A DNA stretch of 64,000 nucleotides from positions 1,736,001 through 1,800,000 of the forward strand of contig NZ_CP089975.1 in NCBI RefSeq assembly GCF_029581575.1. The letters run 5' to 3'. Under the pieces are notes generated by a model, which saw nothing but the letters and a program-made list of their open reading frames with translations, did not search any database and was not told the origin of the DNA. The translations under genes and the position numbers were made by a program. This stretch comes from Moraxella nasibovis (GTDB lineage: Bacteria > Pseudomonadota > Gammaproteobacteria > Pseudomonadales > Moraxellaceae). Each line of letters starts with the position of its first letter. Within the stretch, counting starts at the first letter, position 1. This document shows, in pieces, positions 53,924 through 63,780 of the stretch.

Positions 53924-54676
53924 TCACTGACAATTAGCCTTGCCTGTGCGATGATTGACCGCGCCATGTTTGGCAAGCAAAGCAACCATCTCGCTGTGTC
54001 CGTTGGCACAAGCAAACGACATTGCACTGTGATCTTTGGTTGAGACCAGATTGACATTCGCCCCTTGGTCGATGAGATATTGGGTGGTTTCTAGGCGGTT
54101 GTTGCTGGCGGCGACGATGAGTAGCGTCTCACGGTCATCTTCTACGGTTTGATCGTTGAGATCCACAGGCTTCTCGGCGTTTAGTAGGGTGTGGACTTTT
54201 TTGACGATGTTGGTATTTTTACCCAAAACCGCCGATTTCATCACATTATACACATCGCCTTTGTCGGTGGCGTGCAGGCTTGCGCCCTGCTCAATCAGAT
54301 AATCCACCATGTCTTCATAGCCGATGAACGCCGCCCAGCCCAGAGCCGTCTGTTCAAGGCTGCCAACATCTTTGGCTTCTAGGTTTTGACCGTTCTCCAC
54401 CATATATTTGACCGTTGCCAAATCGCCTTTTTTGACCGCATCAAACCAAGCGGCATCAGGACCTGTGGACGGCTTGTCATAAAACACACGCCAAGACAGC
54501 TTGTTTGGATTGGCGATGTCCACATTTTCTTCGTGGCTAAAGCGAAAATCAGCCTGTGGTGCTGGTGCAGTGGTGGTCACAGCGGCAGACTTGGCGGCTG
54601 GCTGATTGTCCGTTTGCGTGTTGGTGCAGCCTGTAACTGCCAACGCCAATAACGATAAAACAAAAAGTTTTTTCAT
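53924..54676 (-). CDS. Ankyrin-repeat lipoprotein
   Basis: This is a 250-residue envelope protein. The lipobox AVTGC places the lipidated Cys at 17. A low-complexity Ala/Thr linker is followed by ankyrin repeats: TALGWAAFIGYEDMVDYLIEQGASLHATD (parts TALGWAAF and VDYLIEQGA), TLLIVAASNNRLETTQYLIDQGANVN and SAMSFACANGHSEMVALLAKHGA. AGGTG precedes the start chosen at MKKLF. Such proteins act as protein-binding scaffolds in the periplasm, and some are linked to catalase or oxidative stress. Here the neighbours are leuE and arcD and give no hint. Confidence 0.85.
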   Translation of the reverse strand: MKKLFVLSLLALAVTGCTNTQTDNQPAAKSAAVTTTAPAPQADFRFSHEENVDIANPNKLSWRVFYDKPSTGPDAAWFDAVKKGDLATVKYMVENGQNLEAKDVGSLEQTALGWAAFIGYEDMVDYLIEQGASLHATDKGDVYNVMKSAVLGKNTNIVKKVHTLLNAEKPVDLNDQTVEDDRETLLIVAASNNRLETTQYLIDQGANVNLVSTKDHSAMSFACANGHSEMVALLAKHGAVNHRTGKANCQ

Positions 54677-54806
54677 AACATCACCTGACATTGTCAATAA
54701 AGTTATCAATAGAGCTGCCATTATAACCATCAACGACAGTCGTCACAACCCAAATCACCCAAGGTTACACAAATCCCACAAGGCTCAAAATCAAAAAATC
54801 ACCAAA

Positions 54807-56216
54807 TCACAAACCAAGCAAGCTCGGCAATTTAACCACAGCATAAATAAATAACAAAAACAGCACGCCCAAGACCGCTTTTTCGTAGCTGCTCAATGTC
54901 AGTCTGCCATGATGCTGATGATTGGAATACAAATAAATCGCCATACCAGGAATGTACAGCACCACCGATAATAACAGATACTCAAGACCTGCGGCATACA
55001 CAATCCAAAGCCCGTAGATCGACGCCATAAAGCCTGTGAGCTTGATGTACCATTTGGCGTTTGTGGTGATGGATAGTTTGAATAAATACGCACCAATCAA
55101 AAAATAAGGAATCAAAATCATCGATGTGGAGATGAGCAAAAGCGTATTATAGCTTTGTTCAAAAATAAACACCAAAACCAAGCACAGCTGCACGACAAGC
55201 CCTGTGAACCACAGCGAATGAATGGGCGTGCCATTGGCGTTTAGCTTGTCCAAAATCTTGGGGAAGGCGCCGTTTTTGGCGCCGCGATAAGGCACCTCAG
55301 CAGAGTACATGGTCCAGCTGACATAAGATGCCAAAACCGAGACGATAAGACAGGCGGTGATGATGACCTTACCTGTCGGACCCATCATCGCATCCAAAAG
55401 TGCGCCCATCGAAGGGTTGGGTAGCGCCGCGATGGTCTCGCGTGGCAAAATCCCCAATGAAAATATGGTGATGGCCACATACAGCACCAGCGCGATCAAA
55501 ATCCCAAGCACAGTGGCAAGCCCAACATCGGCGCGTCTTTTGGCGTGAGCAGAGAGCACACTTGCCCCTTCGACACCAGTGAAAACCCACAGCGTGATGA
55601 GCATGGTGCTTTTGACCTGATCGGAGATGCTGCTGTTTAGACTTGCGCCTGCCATGTCCGCCTTAAAAGTGCCGAAATCAAAATACCAAAGCCCCAAGGC
55701 AATGAATAAAATGAGCGGCGCAATCTTGACAAAAGTGGCGATGAGATTGACAAATGCCGCCTCCTTGATGCCGCCTGCGATGAGCGCGTGCACAAGCCAA
55801 ACGATGATCGATGAGCCGATAAAGGCGGCTAAAGTATTGCCCTGACCAAAAATCACCGTGCCGCCAACATCGGTAAAGACGCCCAAACCCTCAAAAGCAA
55901 CCGTCAAATAACCGACAATGCCAATGGTGGCGCACAGCCAATAGCCCCACGCCGACATAAAGCCTGCCATATCGCCAAAGCCTTCACGGGCATAGGTATA
56001 AATACCGCCATCCAAGTCGGGTCTGAGTCTTGAAATAAAGAAAAACGACAAGCCCAAAAAGATGATGCCAATGCCTGTGATGAGCCAGCCTGTCATGATG
56101 GCTTGACCGCCTGCGACTGCTGCCATGTTTTGGGGTAAGCTAAAAATCCCCGAGCCGATCATTGAGCTCAATACGAGCGCGGTCAGGGATAATAAACCGA
56201 TTTTTTTGTGTGACAT
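54807..56216 (-). CDS. arcD: Arginine/ornithine antiporter ArcD (APC family)
   Basis: This is a 469-residue inner-membrane amino acid antiporter with about 12 helices. The N-terminal LVLSSMIGSGIFSLPQNMA and the GGIYTYAREGFGDMAGF stretch match the basic amino acid antiporter group (ArcD, LysP-like). FTGVEGASVLSAHAKRRADVG is also typical. AAGG precedes the start. No arcABC genes are in the window, so it may serve arginine, lysine or ornithine exchange without the deiminase pathway. Substrate is inferred. Confidence 0.82.
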   Translation of the reverse strand: MSHKKIGLLSLTALVLSSMIGSGIFSLPQNMAAVAGGQAIMTGWLITGIGIIFLGLSFFFISRLRPDLDGGIYTYAREGFGDMAGFMSAWGYWLCATIGIVGYLTVAFEGLGVFTDVGGTVIFGQGNTLAAFIGSSIIVWLVHALIAGGIKEAAFVNLIATFVKIAPLILFIALGLWYFDFGTFKADMAGASLNSSISDQVKSTMLITLWVFTGVEGASVLSAHAKRRADVGLATVLGILIALVLYVAITIFSLGILPRETIAALPNPSMGALLDAMMGPTGKVIITACLIVSVLASYVSWTMYSAEVPYRGAKNGAFPKILDKLNANGTPIHSLWFTGLVVQLCLVLVFIFEQSYNTLLLISTSMILIPYFLIGAYLFKLSITTNAKWYIKLTGFMASIYGLWIVYAAGLEYLLLSVVLYIPGMAIYLYSNHQHHGRLTLSSYEKAVLGVLFLLFIYAVVKLPSLLGL

Positions 56217-56315
56217 AGGATGCCTTATTGATTAATGTGCAAAATGCGATGGGCGATTTTATTAATAAAAAATAGGCCAACGAACCCAAAGCTGCTTGAG
56301 TGACTTAAGCTTAAA

Positions 56316-57209
56316 TTATTTAAGATGCTCGGCCATCTTTTGAATGTGCTCCACTCCAATGCCGCAGCAGCCGCCAACGATGTCAGCGCCTTGTGCTGCC
56401 CATTTTTTTGCCCATTGTAAATAAGCATCAGGACCCAGATCTTCGCGCACTTCATCAATCTCATCGTTGGCAGCGGCATCTTTGGCTTGGGGCGCGAAGG
56501 CATTGGCATAGACGCCGATTTGGATATCGCGAGCGCCAAGCCTGTCAAGCGTGTCTTTGGTGGTGGCGATGGCATCGCTCATCACCTCAGGCTGACTGCA
56601 ATTAAACAAAATCGCCTGCACGCCAAGCTCTGCCATTTGCTCTACAGCCAATTTGACAGACTCACCAGAGCGCAGGCTCGGCTCATCGACCGTCTCATCA
56701 TCGATGAGCGTAAACGACACCCAAACAGGGCGACCGTCCACGGGCAATAAAGGCTTGATGCTTGTAGGCTCGATGACGCTGCTTTGGGTCTCAAGAAGCC
56801 AAATATCAACATAAGGCGACAGCCCTTCGATGAGTGGTCCTGCGATCATCGCAAATTCATCAGATCGAATCAGATCGGCGCGATACGAGCCAAATAAAGG
56901 TGGCAGCGATCCTGCGACTTTGGCGGCGGTGCCTGTATTGATGGCAGCGTTTTTGGCAAGCTGTCCTGCCAGATCTGCCAAGCGCTTGCCATCTTTGGCG
57001 AATCGCTCATCACCGATATGAAAAGGTACGACGGCATAGCTGTTGGTGGTGATGACCTGTGCGCCTGCACGGATAAAATCTTCGTGCACCGCCTGCACCA
57101 AATGCGGCGCCTCATACAAGGATAAGGCCGACCACTCAGGCTGACGAAAAGGGGCGTTTTTGCGCATGAGTTCACGGCTCATGCCACCGTCTAAAAGGGT
57201 GATTGACAT
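56316..57209 (-). CDS. Homocysteine S-methyltransferase family protein
   Basis: This 297-residue TIM-barrel protein probably transfers a methyl group from S-methylmethionine or a similar donor to homocysteine. The N-terminal LLDGGMSREL replaces the LLDGALGTEL pattern of MmuM. VITTNSYAVVP is typical. The zinc-binding Cys residues are in LFNCSQPEVM and GGCCGIG. The length fits MmuM. It lies 99 bases upstream of arcD on the same strand; the two could be co-transcribed. Methyl donor is not decidable from sequence. Confidence 0.87.
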   Translation of the reverse strand: MSITLLDGGMSRELMRKNAPFRQPEWSALSLYEAPHLVQAVHEDFIRAGAQVITTNSYAVVPFHIGDERFAKDGKRLADLAGQLAKNAAINTGTAAKVAGSLPPLFGSYRADLIRSDEFAMIAGPLIEGLSPYVDIWLLETQSSVIEPTSIKPLLPVDGRPVWVSFTLIDDETVDEPSLRSGESVKLAVEQMAELGVQAILFNCSQPEVMSDAIATTKDTLDRLGARDIQIGVYANAFAPQAKDAAANDEIDEVREDLGPDAYLQWAKKWAAQGADIVGGCCGIGVEHIQKMAEHLK

Positions 57210-57256
57210 GATAAACTTCTTTTTAAAATCAAAAAACCACCCATTCTACCACAAAA

Positions 57257-57292
57257 CAAAAACCCCAAAGCCAAAAACTTTGGGGTTTTTAA
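57257..57292. terminator. Bidirectional terminator after glcB
   Basis: A perfect 11-bp stem AAACCCCAAAG/CTTTGGGGTTT is flanked by A and T tracts, directly past the glcB stop. Confidence 0.85.
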
Positions 57293-57308
57293 AGTCAATC
57301 AACACCAA

Positions 57309-59474
57309 TCAATCGCCTTGATAGCCTTTTAGCTTCAAGCGCGCCTTATGCAGTAGTGGCTCGGTGTAGCCAGACGGCTCGGTCGCTCCCTTAAAGATAA
57401 GATCAGCCGCCGCATGGAAGGCAATGTTGTTGTCAAAGTCGGCACTCATCGGACGATAGGCAGGGTCAGATGCGTTTTGCTCGTCCACGACTTTTGCCAT
57501 GCGTTTTAGCGTTTCCCACACTTGCTCTTCACTCACAATGCCGTGAGCCAGCCAGTTGGCGATGTGCTGGCTTGAGATACGCAAGGTTGCACGGTCTTCC
57601 ATCAAGCCAACATTGTTAATATCAGGCACTTTTGAACAGCCTACGCCCAAATCCACCCAACGCACGACATAGCCCAAAATACCTTGGCAGTTGTTATCCA
57701 GCTCTTTTTGCTTGTCTTCATCAGACCAATTGGTATCGCTTGCTAGCGGAATGGTCAGCAGATCATCAATGCTTGGCATTTGCTCTGACTTGATTTCGGT
57801 TTGGCGGTTTGCCACATTACACTGATGGTAGTGAATGGCGTGAATGGTCGCACCATTCGGGCTTGGTACCCACGCACAGCTTGCTCCTGCTTGTGGGTGT
57901 TCGATTTTAGTGCGGTACATTTCGGCTAATTCGTCAGGTTTTGGCCACATACCTTTACCAATTTGAGCCTTGCCCAAAAGACCAGTCGCAAGACCAATGC
58001 CGACATTGCGTTTTTCGTAGGCGTTAAACCAAGTTTGACCCTTAATCTCACCTTTTCGCACAAATGCCCCTGCCTGCATGGCGGTGTGAATCTCATCGCC
58101 CGTTCTGTCCATAAAGCCTGTATTGATAAAGATGGTACGGTCTTTTGCCTGTGCGATACAGTTTTTAAGGTTTGTCGAAGTGCGTTTTTCTTCATCCATA
58201 ATGCCCATTTTGACCGAGTTGGCAGGCAGACCGATGGCTTCTTCGGCACGACCAAACAACTCTACCGCAAACGCCACTTCATCAGAGCCGTGCATTTTTG
58301 GCTTAACAATGTACATTGAGCCTGTGCGAGAATTGCGAAGTGAATTTTCGCCACGAATGTCGATGGCAGTCAGCATTGGCGTGATCAATGCATCCATAAT
58401 GCCTTCAAAAATCTCTTCACCATTCACCAAAATCGCAGGGTTGGTCATCAAATGACCCACATTGCGAAGTAGCATCACCGAACGACCGTGTAGGGTTTGG
58501 CTGTTGCCATTCAAATCGGTATAGGTGCGGTCGGCATTTAGCGTACGGGTGATGGTTTTGCCATTTTTTTCCAAGTTTTCGGACAAATCGCCTTTCATCA
58601 GACCCAGCCAGTTGCGATAGCCTTCTACCTTCTCTTCGGCATCAACGGCAGCGACCGAGTCCTCTAAGTCTTGAATGGTGGTAACGGCAGCTTCCAAAAT
58701 CACATCTTTGACGCCAGCTTTGTCATCTTTGCCAATCAAATGCTCACGATCAATCTCGATGATGGCGTGCAAGCCATTGTTTTTTAGGATAATTTCTGTT
58801 GGATTGTCTGCTGTGCCGTTAAAGCCTGCCAGTTTTTCAGCGTTTTGCAAAGTTACCACTTTGTCGCCAATTTTAGCCGATAATTTGCCATTATCAATTT
58901 GATAAATTTCCACATCAGCGTGCGAGCCGCCCACAAGCGGGAAAGTTTCATCAAGGAAATTTTTTGCAAATTCAATGACTTTCGCCCCACGGACAGGGTT
59001 ATAACCCTTGCCTTTTTCAGCACCGTTTTCTTCGCTGATAACATCAAAACCATACAAAGCGTCATAGAGCGAACCCCAACGAGCGTTAGCGGCATTTAGG
59101 GCGTAGCGGGCATTTCGTACAGGCACAACCAATTGAGCCCCTGCGATGGTGGCGATTTCATCATCGACATTTTGGGTTTCAATGCTAAAATCAGCCACTT
59201 CTGGCTCAAGATAGCCGATTTCGGTCAAAAACGCTTTATACGCACCCAGCTCATAGGCGTTGTTTTTGTGCCAGTTGTCAATTTGGGCTTGCAATTCATC
59301 ACGGCGAGCAAGCAGTGCCTTGTTCTTTGGTGTTAAATCAAGCACCACTTGTTCAAAATTTTTCCAATAAGTGTCGCTGTCAAGTCCTGCAACTGGCAGG
59401 GCTTCATTTTCAATAAAGTCGAATAAGATTTTGTCAATGGCAAGAGAGCCTTTTTGAATGCGTTGGGTAGCCAT
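57309..59474 (-). CDS. glcB: Malate synthase G
   Basis: GlcB condenses glyoxylate and acetyl-CoA to malate, completing the glyoxylate shunt whose first enzyme is encoded just upstream. It is the 721-residue monomeric G form. [53 protein letters not shown] (part [14 protein letters not shown]) and [20 protein letters not shown] (part [13 protein letters not shown]) are diagnostic. AAGGA precedes the start. It is separated from aceA by 188 bases that hold a palindromic repeat. The enzyme is cytoplasmic. Confidence 0.97.
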   Translation of the reverse strand: MATQRIQKGSLAIDKILFDFIENEALPVAGLDSDTYWKNFEQVVLDLTPKNKALLARRDELQAQIDNWHKNNAYELGAYKAFLTEIGYLEPEVADFSIETQNVDDEIATIAGAQLVVPVRNARYALNAANARWGSLYDALYGFDVISEENGAEKGKGYNPVRGAKVIEFAKNFLDETFPLVGGSHADVEIYQIDNGKLSAKIGDKVVTLQNAEKLAGFNGTADNPTEIILKNNGLHAIIEIDREHLIGKDDKAGVKDVILEAAVTTIQDLEDSVAAVDAEEKVEGYRNWLGLMKGDLSENLEKNGKTITRTLNADRTYTDLNGNSQTLHGRSVMLLRNVGHLMTNPAILVNGEEIFEGIMDALITPMLTAIDIRGENSLRNSRTGSMYIVKPKMHGSDEVAFAVELFGRAEEAIGLPANSVKMGIMDEEKRTSTNLKNCIAQAKDRTIFINTGFMDRTGDEIHTAMQAGAFVRKGEIKGQTWFNAYEKRNVGIGLATGLLGKAQIGKGMWPKPDELAEMYRTKIEHPQAGASCAWVPSPNGATIHAIHYHQCNVANRQTEIKSEQMPSIDDLLTIPLASDTNWSDEDKQKELDNNCQGILGYVVRWVDLGVGCSKVPDINNVGLMEDRATLRISSQHIANWLAHGIVSEEQVWETLKRMAKVVDEQNASDPAYRPMSADFDNNIAFHAAADLIFKGATEPSGYTEPLLHKARLKLKGYQGD

Positions 59475-59589
59475 AATTTTATCCTTAAAATTTAAATAAC
59501 AGGGGTGGTTGTCAGGTGTGTCTCACGCACCAATGATAGACAAAACGGTGTCAAGGACAAGCCAAAACACCGTTTTGATAAATTTTTAC

Positions 59590-59637
59590 ATAAGGTACGC
59601 CACATTTTTCCTAGCGGTGCGTGCTACGCACCTTACG
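59590..59637. repeat. REPIN-like palindrome between glcB and aceA
   Basis: GGTGCGTGCTACGCACC followed by TTACG is a copy of the palindrome family found three times after prpC. A degenerate left arm ATAAGGTACGCCAC lies 12 bases before it in the opposite orientation. It might reduce read-through or stabilise the aceA mRNA end. Confidence 0.65.
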
Positions 59638-59662
59638 CATTATCATTTTGGGAGAATTGACA

Positions 59663-61261
59663 TTAACCGCCAAATTGGTTCATGGTGTTCTTAGTCGCAT
59701 CACCAGCTTTTAGAGCGTTTTCACCAGAGAAGATTTCTTTGTGATCATCGCCGATGTCCGAACCTGCCATTGCTTGGTGTTTCACGCAAGCGATGCCACC
59801 ACGGATTTCTTTACGCTGTACGCCAGCCACATAAGCAAGCATACCTTCATCACCGAAGTAGCCCTTAGCAAGCTCGTGCGTAGATAGCGCTGCGGTATGG
59901 TAAGTTGGCAAGGTGATTAGGTGATGGAATACACCCGCTTCACGAGCCGCATCCGCTTGGAATGTACGGATTTTCTCGTCTGCGTCATTGGCAAGCTCAG
60001 AACCGTCATATTTGGCATCCATTAACTTGTCACGCTCGTAACCAGAAACATCTTTACCTTCAGCTACCCAGCGGTCATACGCTTGCTGACGGAAGTTGAT
60101 CGTCCAGTTGAATGATGGCGAGTTGTTATAAACAAGTTTTGCGTTTGGTACTTGTTTTTTGATGTCGTTGACGAAACTTGCGATACCAGCCACATCTGGC
60201 GTTGGCGTTTCGATCCAAATCATGTCCGCACCATTTTGTAGCGAAGTTACGCAGTCTAGTACCACACGGTCATGCTGAGTGCCTTCACGGAACTGATACA
60301 AGCCAGACGCTAGGCGAGTTGGGCGATGTAGCTTGCCGTTACGCTTGATTAGGATTTCGTCTTCTTTGGCGTCCGCGATGTCAATCTCGGTAGTTTCTAG
60401 GTAGCTGATGTATTTGCTCGCTAGATCGCCTGGTTCACGAGATACAGGGATTTTTTGAGTTAGGTCAGCACCTTCTGAGTCGGTACGAGCAACGATGACA
60501 CCTTCGTCCACGCCAAGCTCTAAGAAGGCATAACGCACAGCGTTGATTTTGGCTAGGAAGTCTTCGTGTGGTACGGTAACTTTGCCCGCTTGGTGACCAC
60601 ATTGCTTAGCGTCAGATACTTGGTTTTCGATTTGGATCGCACACGCACCAGCCTCAATCATTTGCTTGGTTAGTAGGTAAGTTGCTTCTTCATTACCAAA
60701 ACCTGCGTCAATGTCAGCAATGATTGGCACAACATGAGTTTCGAAGTTGTCGATTTGAGCTTCGATTTCTTTTACTTTTGCTGTATCGCCAGCCGCTTCA
60801 GCTTTTTGCATTGCACGGAATAGGTCGTTCAATTCTTTTGCGTCAGCTTGACGAAGGAAAGTGTAGATTTCTTCGATCAATTTTGGCACAGAAGTTTTTT
60901 CGTGCATAGATTGGTCAGGCAGCGGACCAAACTCAGAACGAAGAGCGGCAACCATCCAGCCTGATAGGTAGATGTAGCGTTTGTTTGTGGTGCCGAAGTA
61001 TTTTTTGTTGGCGATCATTTTTTGCTGAGCGATGAAACCGTGCCAGCAGCCTAGTGATTGAGTGTATTTTGAGTTGTCAGCGTCGTATTCAGCCATGTCA
61101 CGACGCATGATGGCAGCGGTGTATTTGGCGATGTCCAGACCAGTTTTAAAACGGTTTTGAACAATCATGCGAGCCGCATCTTCTGGGCGGATGGCGTCCC
61201 AAGTACCGCCTAATTTTTCCTTAACAGAACGAACATGTTCGAGTGCTGATTGATAAGTCAT
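59663..61261 (-). CDS. aceA: Isocitrate lyase AceA
   Basis: AceA splits isocitrate into succinate and glyoxylate, letting cells grow on acetate or fatty acids. The 532-residue sequence is the long form found in Pseudomonas and Acinetobacter, about 100 residues longer than the E. coli enzyme. The catalytic loop motif is KQCGH, in SDAKQCGHQAGKV. PIIADIDAGFGNEEATYLL and YNNSPSFNW are other active-site parts. AGGAG precedes the start, and a small hairpin lies in the leader. Position before glcB supports a shared glyoxylate-shunt role. Confidence 0.97.
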   Translation of the reverse strand: MTYQSALEHVRSVKEKLGGTWDAIRPEDAARMIVQNRFKTGLDIAKYTAAIMRRDMAEYDADNSKYTQSLGCWHGFIAQQKMIANKKYFGTTNKRYIYLSGWMVAALRSEFGPLPDQSMHEKTSVPKLIEEIYTFLRQADAKELNDLFRAMQKAEAAGDTAKVKEIEAQIDNFETHVVPIIADIDAGFGNEEATYLLTKQMIEAGACAIQIENQVSDAKQCGHQAGKVTVPHEDFLAKINAVRYAFLELGVDEGVIVARTDSEGADLTQKIPVSREPGDLASKYISYLETTEIDIADAKEDEILIKRNGKLHRPTRLASGLYQFREGTQHDRVVLDCVTSLQNGADMIWIETPTPDVAGIASFVNDIKKQVPNAKLVYNNSPSFNWTINFRQQAYDRWVAEGKDVSGYERDKLMDAKYDGSELANDADEKIRTFQADAAREAGVFHHLITLPTYHTAALSTHELAKGYFGDEGMLAYVAGVQRKEIRGGIACVKHQAMAGSDIGDDHKEIFSGENALKAGDATKNTMNQFGG

Positions 61262-61719
61262 GATAGTCTCCTAGATTCCATGTTGGTGTATCATTACTGG
61301 TGTAGCACCTTGCTGCACCCCAAAATCTGCAACCGTCTGGCTGCCTGTGATTTGAGATACAGCATACCCAAAACTTTGGCATTTATCCAATAGCAAGGCA
61401 TAATGTTCGATATTTTTTAAATAAATGATTACTTAATTACCATTAAAAATCTTGATGATTTAAACATAAAAACCACCATTAACCCCATGAAAATAAAGAC
61501 AATTTCTCATCTTTATTTACCCCATAAAATACAAAATTACCGCAAAAATCACCATAAAAATTTTCTCAACCTCCCATCAAATTGTAACAAATTATCCCAA
61601 ATTTTTAAAAAATCATCTGCTTTTTAAGACCTTATCGCCACTTTATGTGCTAAAATCCCTGACAAAACCACTTGCAAAAATCCATTAACAAAATCACCAA
61701 CAACAATCACCCCATCATC
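61262..61719. other. Divergent region between aceA and ubiC
   Basis: No gene is seen. Near the aceA start, GGTGTAGCA and TGCTGCACC (61299-61319) form a tight hairpin in the aceA leader. The middle, 61400-61600, is very A/T-rich. An extended -10 TGCTAAAAT at 61648-61656 is suitable for ubiC, without a clear -35. Confidence 0.5.
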
Positions 61720-62211
61720 ATGGCAACACCACCAAACACTCTACTGCCCTATCTGACCACACAAGGCTCTTTGACCGCATTATTAGAAGTCAAAGCAGGT
61801 CAGCCTTTGTGCGTAAAAGTCATCAAAGAAGGCTGGCAGGCACTTGATTTTCAACAAAAAAAATCGCTCGGTTTGCCCGTTCATCGCCCATTGGTGGCGT
61901 GGGTGCGAGAAGTGGAGCTGTTTGGCGATGGCAAAGTTGGCGATGATAAAGGGGCTAAAAAAGGCGCATGGGTGCGTGCCAAAAGCATTTTTCCCATCGA
62001 AAGCCTGACAGGAAATGCCAAACGCCTACGCCATCTGCACGGCACGCCCATCGGCTATGTGATGTTTAAAAAACACCGTACCCTGCCCTGCACTCGGCGG
62101 ATTTTTTGTCAAGATGGGCAATGGGGTCGGCGTAGCATTTATGATTGGCAAGGCAGAGTACTTTTGATTGAAGAGCAGTTTTCGCACGAATTTGTAGCAG
62201 TGCTGTCATGA
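61720..62211 (+). CDS. ubiC: Chorismate pyruvate-lyase UbiC
   Basis: UbiC converts chorismate to 4-hydroxybenzoate and pyruvate, the first committed step of ubiquinone synthesis. At 163 residues it is the usual size. LVAWVREVELFGDG, the WVRAKSIFPIESL stretch with the substrate-binding Arg, GTPIGYVMFK and RRSIYDWQGRVLLIEEQF are conserved. The start is taken at the ATG of MATPP; a TTG 16 codons upstream would give an Asn-rich leader that looks untranslated. ubiA is not next to it. glyA follows after 100 bases. Confidence 0.87.
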   Translation: MATPPNTLLPYLTTQGSLTALLEVKAGQPLCVKVIKEGWQALDFQQKKSLGLPVHRPLVAWVREVELFGDGKVGDDKGAKKGAWVRAKSIFPIESLTGNAKRLRHLHGTPIGYVMFKKHRTLPCTRRIFCQDGQWGRRSIYDWQGRVLLIEEQFSHEFVAVLS

Positions 62212-62311
62212 AAAATCTCAAAAAATTCGCAAAAATATCCGCCAAAGATCAGGCGGTTTGTGGTACACTACAAAGGTTTTTATTCCATCCATTTTAGTTT
62301 AAGGTAACCCC

Positions 62312-63694
62312 ATGTTCAAAGACATTTCATTGCACGCTTACGACCCAGACATCGCCGCCGCCATCGACGCCGAAGGTCGCCGTCAAGAAGATCACATTGA
62401 GCTTATCGCCTCAGAAAACTACTGCTCACCTGCGGTGATGGCAGCCCAAGGCTCAAACCTTACCAACAAATATGCCGAAGGCTACCCAGGCAAGCGCTAC
62501 TATGGCGGCTGCGAGCATGTCGATGTCATCGAACAAATCGCCATTGACCGTGCCAAAGCGCTATTCGGTGCAGATTATGCCAATGTTCAGCCGCACTCAG
62601 GCAGTAACGCCAACGCCGCCGTGTATCTTGCCCTACTAGAAGCAGGCGACACCGTCATGGGCATGAGCCTAGCTCACGGTGGTCATTTGACGCACGGAGC
62701 CAGCGTGTCATTCTCTGGCAAAACTTACAACGCCGTGCATTATGGCATTGATGACAATGGCATGATTGACTATAACGAAGTGGCTCGCCTTGCCCAAGAG
62801 CATAAGCCAAAGATGATCATCGCAGGCTTTTCTGCTTATAGTCAAGTGATGGATTGGCAAAAATTCCGTGAAATCGCAGACAGCGTCGGTGCTTATCTGT
62901 TTGTTGATATGGCTCATGTGGCAGGTCTTGTGGCGGCTGGCGTCTATCCAAACCCAGTGCCGTTTGCCGATGTGGTTACCACCACCACCCACAAAACCTT
63001 GCGTGGTCCTCGCTCAGGTCTGATTCTGGCTCGTGCCAACGAAGAAGTTGAGAAAAAACTGAACTCAGCCGTATTCCCTGGCACGCAAGGTGGTCCGCTC
63101 ATGCACGCCATCGCCGCCAAAGCCGTGTGCTTTAAAGAAGCGATGAGCGATGAGTTTAAGACCTACCAACAACAGGTCGTCAAAAATGCCAAAGCAATGG
63201 CACAAGTCATTCAAACTCGTGGCTACGATGTCGTCTCTGGCGGTACCGAAAACCACCTGATGCTCATCAGCCTAATCAAGCAAGAAATCACCGGCAAAGA
63301 AGCGGACAAATGGCTTGGCGATGCACACATCACCGTAAACAAAAACTCCGTGCCAAACGATCCAAAATCGCCATTTGTAACCAGTGGCATTCGTATCGGT
63401 ACGCCTGCCGTCACCACTCGTGGCTTTACCGAGACAGAATGTGTGGATTTGGCAAACTGGATCTGCGATGTATTGGACGCTCGTGGCGATGAAAAAGTGC
63501 TGGCAGAAGTCCGTGCCAAAGTCGCTGACATCTGTGCAAAATTGCCAGTTTACCAAAAATCTAAAACCAAAGAGCTGTTTGCCAAAATCAGCGACATGAT
63601 CGATGAGCAAGCCGACAGTGAATTTGTCAATACTGCCAAAGAAAAATTCAACGAATTTTACGAAAAGGCGATGACCAAAATCAACAAAGCTTAA
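62312..63694 (+). CDS. glyA: Serine hydroxymethyltransferase GlyA with C-terminal extension
   Basis: GlyA interconverts serine and glycine while charging tetrahydrofolate with a one-carbon unit. It is a PLP enzyme of the cytoplasm. [33 protein letters not shown] and [14 protein letters not shown] with the PLP Lys are diagnostic. The usual GlyA sequence ends near residue 414 (CAKLPVY), but here about 46 more residues follow, Lys/Glu-rich and predicted helical. AAGG precedes the start, and a possible extended -10 TGGTACACT lies at 62261-62269. A strong terminator follows. Confidence 0.96.
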   Translation: MFKDISLHAYDPDIAAAIDAEGRRQEDHIELIASENYCSPAVMAAQGSNLTNKYAEGYPGKRYYGGCEHVDVIEQIAIDRAKALFGADYANVQPHSGSNANAAVYLALLEAGDTVMGMSLAHGGHLTHGASVSFSGKTYNAVHYGIDDNGMIDYNEVARLAQEHKPKMIIAGFSAYSQVMDWQKFREIADSVGAYLFVDMAHVAGLVAAGVYPNPVPFADVVTTTTHKTLRGPRSGLILARANEEVEKKLNSAVFPGTQGGPLMHAIAAKAVCFKEAMSDEFKTYQQQVVKNAKAMAQVIQTRGYDVVSGGTENHLMLISLIKQEITGKEADKWLGDAHITVNKNSVPNDPKSPFVTSGIRIGTPAVTTRGFTETECVDLANWICDVLDARGDEKVLAEVRAKVADICAKLPVYQKSKTKELFAKISDMIDEQADSEFVNTAKEKFNEFYEKAMTKINKA

Positions 63695-63713
63695 TCGCAA
63701 GCAGTGATTTCAT

Positions 63714-63755
63714 CAAAAAGCAGAGGTGGATATGATTTCACCTCTGCTTTTTTTA
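63714..63755 (+). terminator. Terminator after glyA
   Basis: AAAAAGCAGAGGTG pairs with CACCTCTGCTTTTT around a 10-base loop, with a T7 tail. It also faces the convergent tcdA gene. Confidence 0.88.
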
Positions 63756-63780
63756 TTATGCTTTTTAAATTTGACATCCA

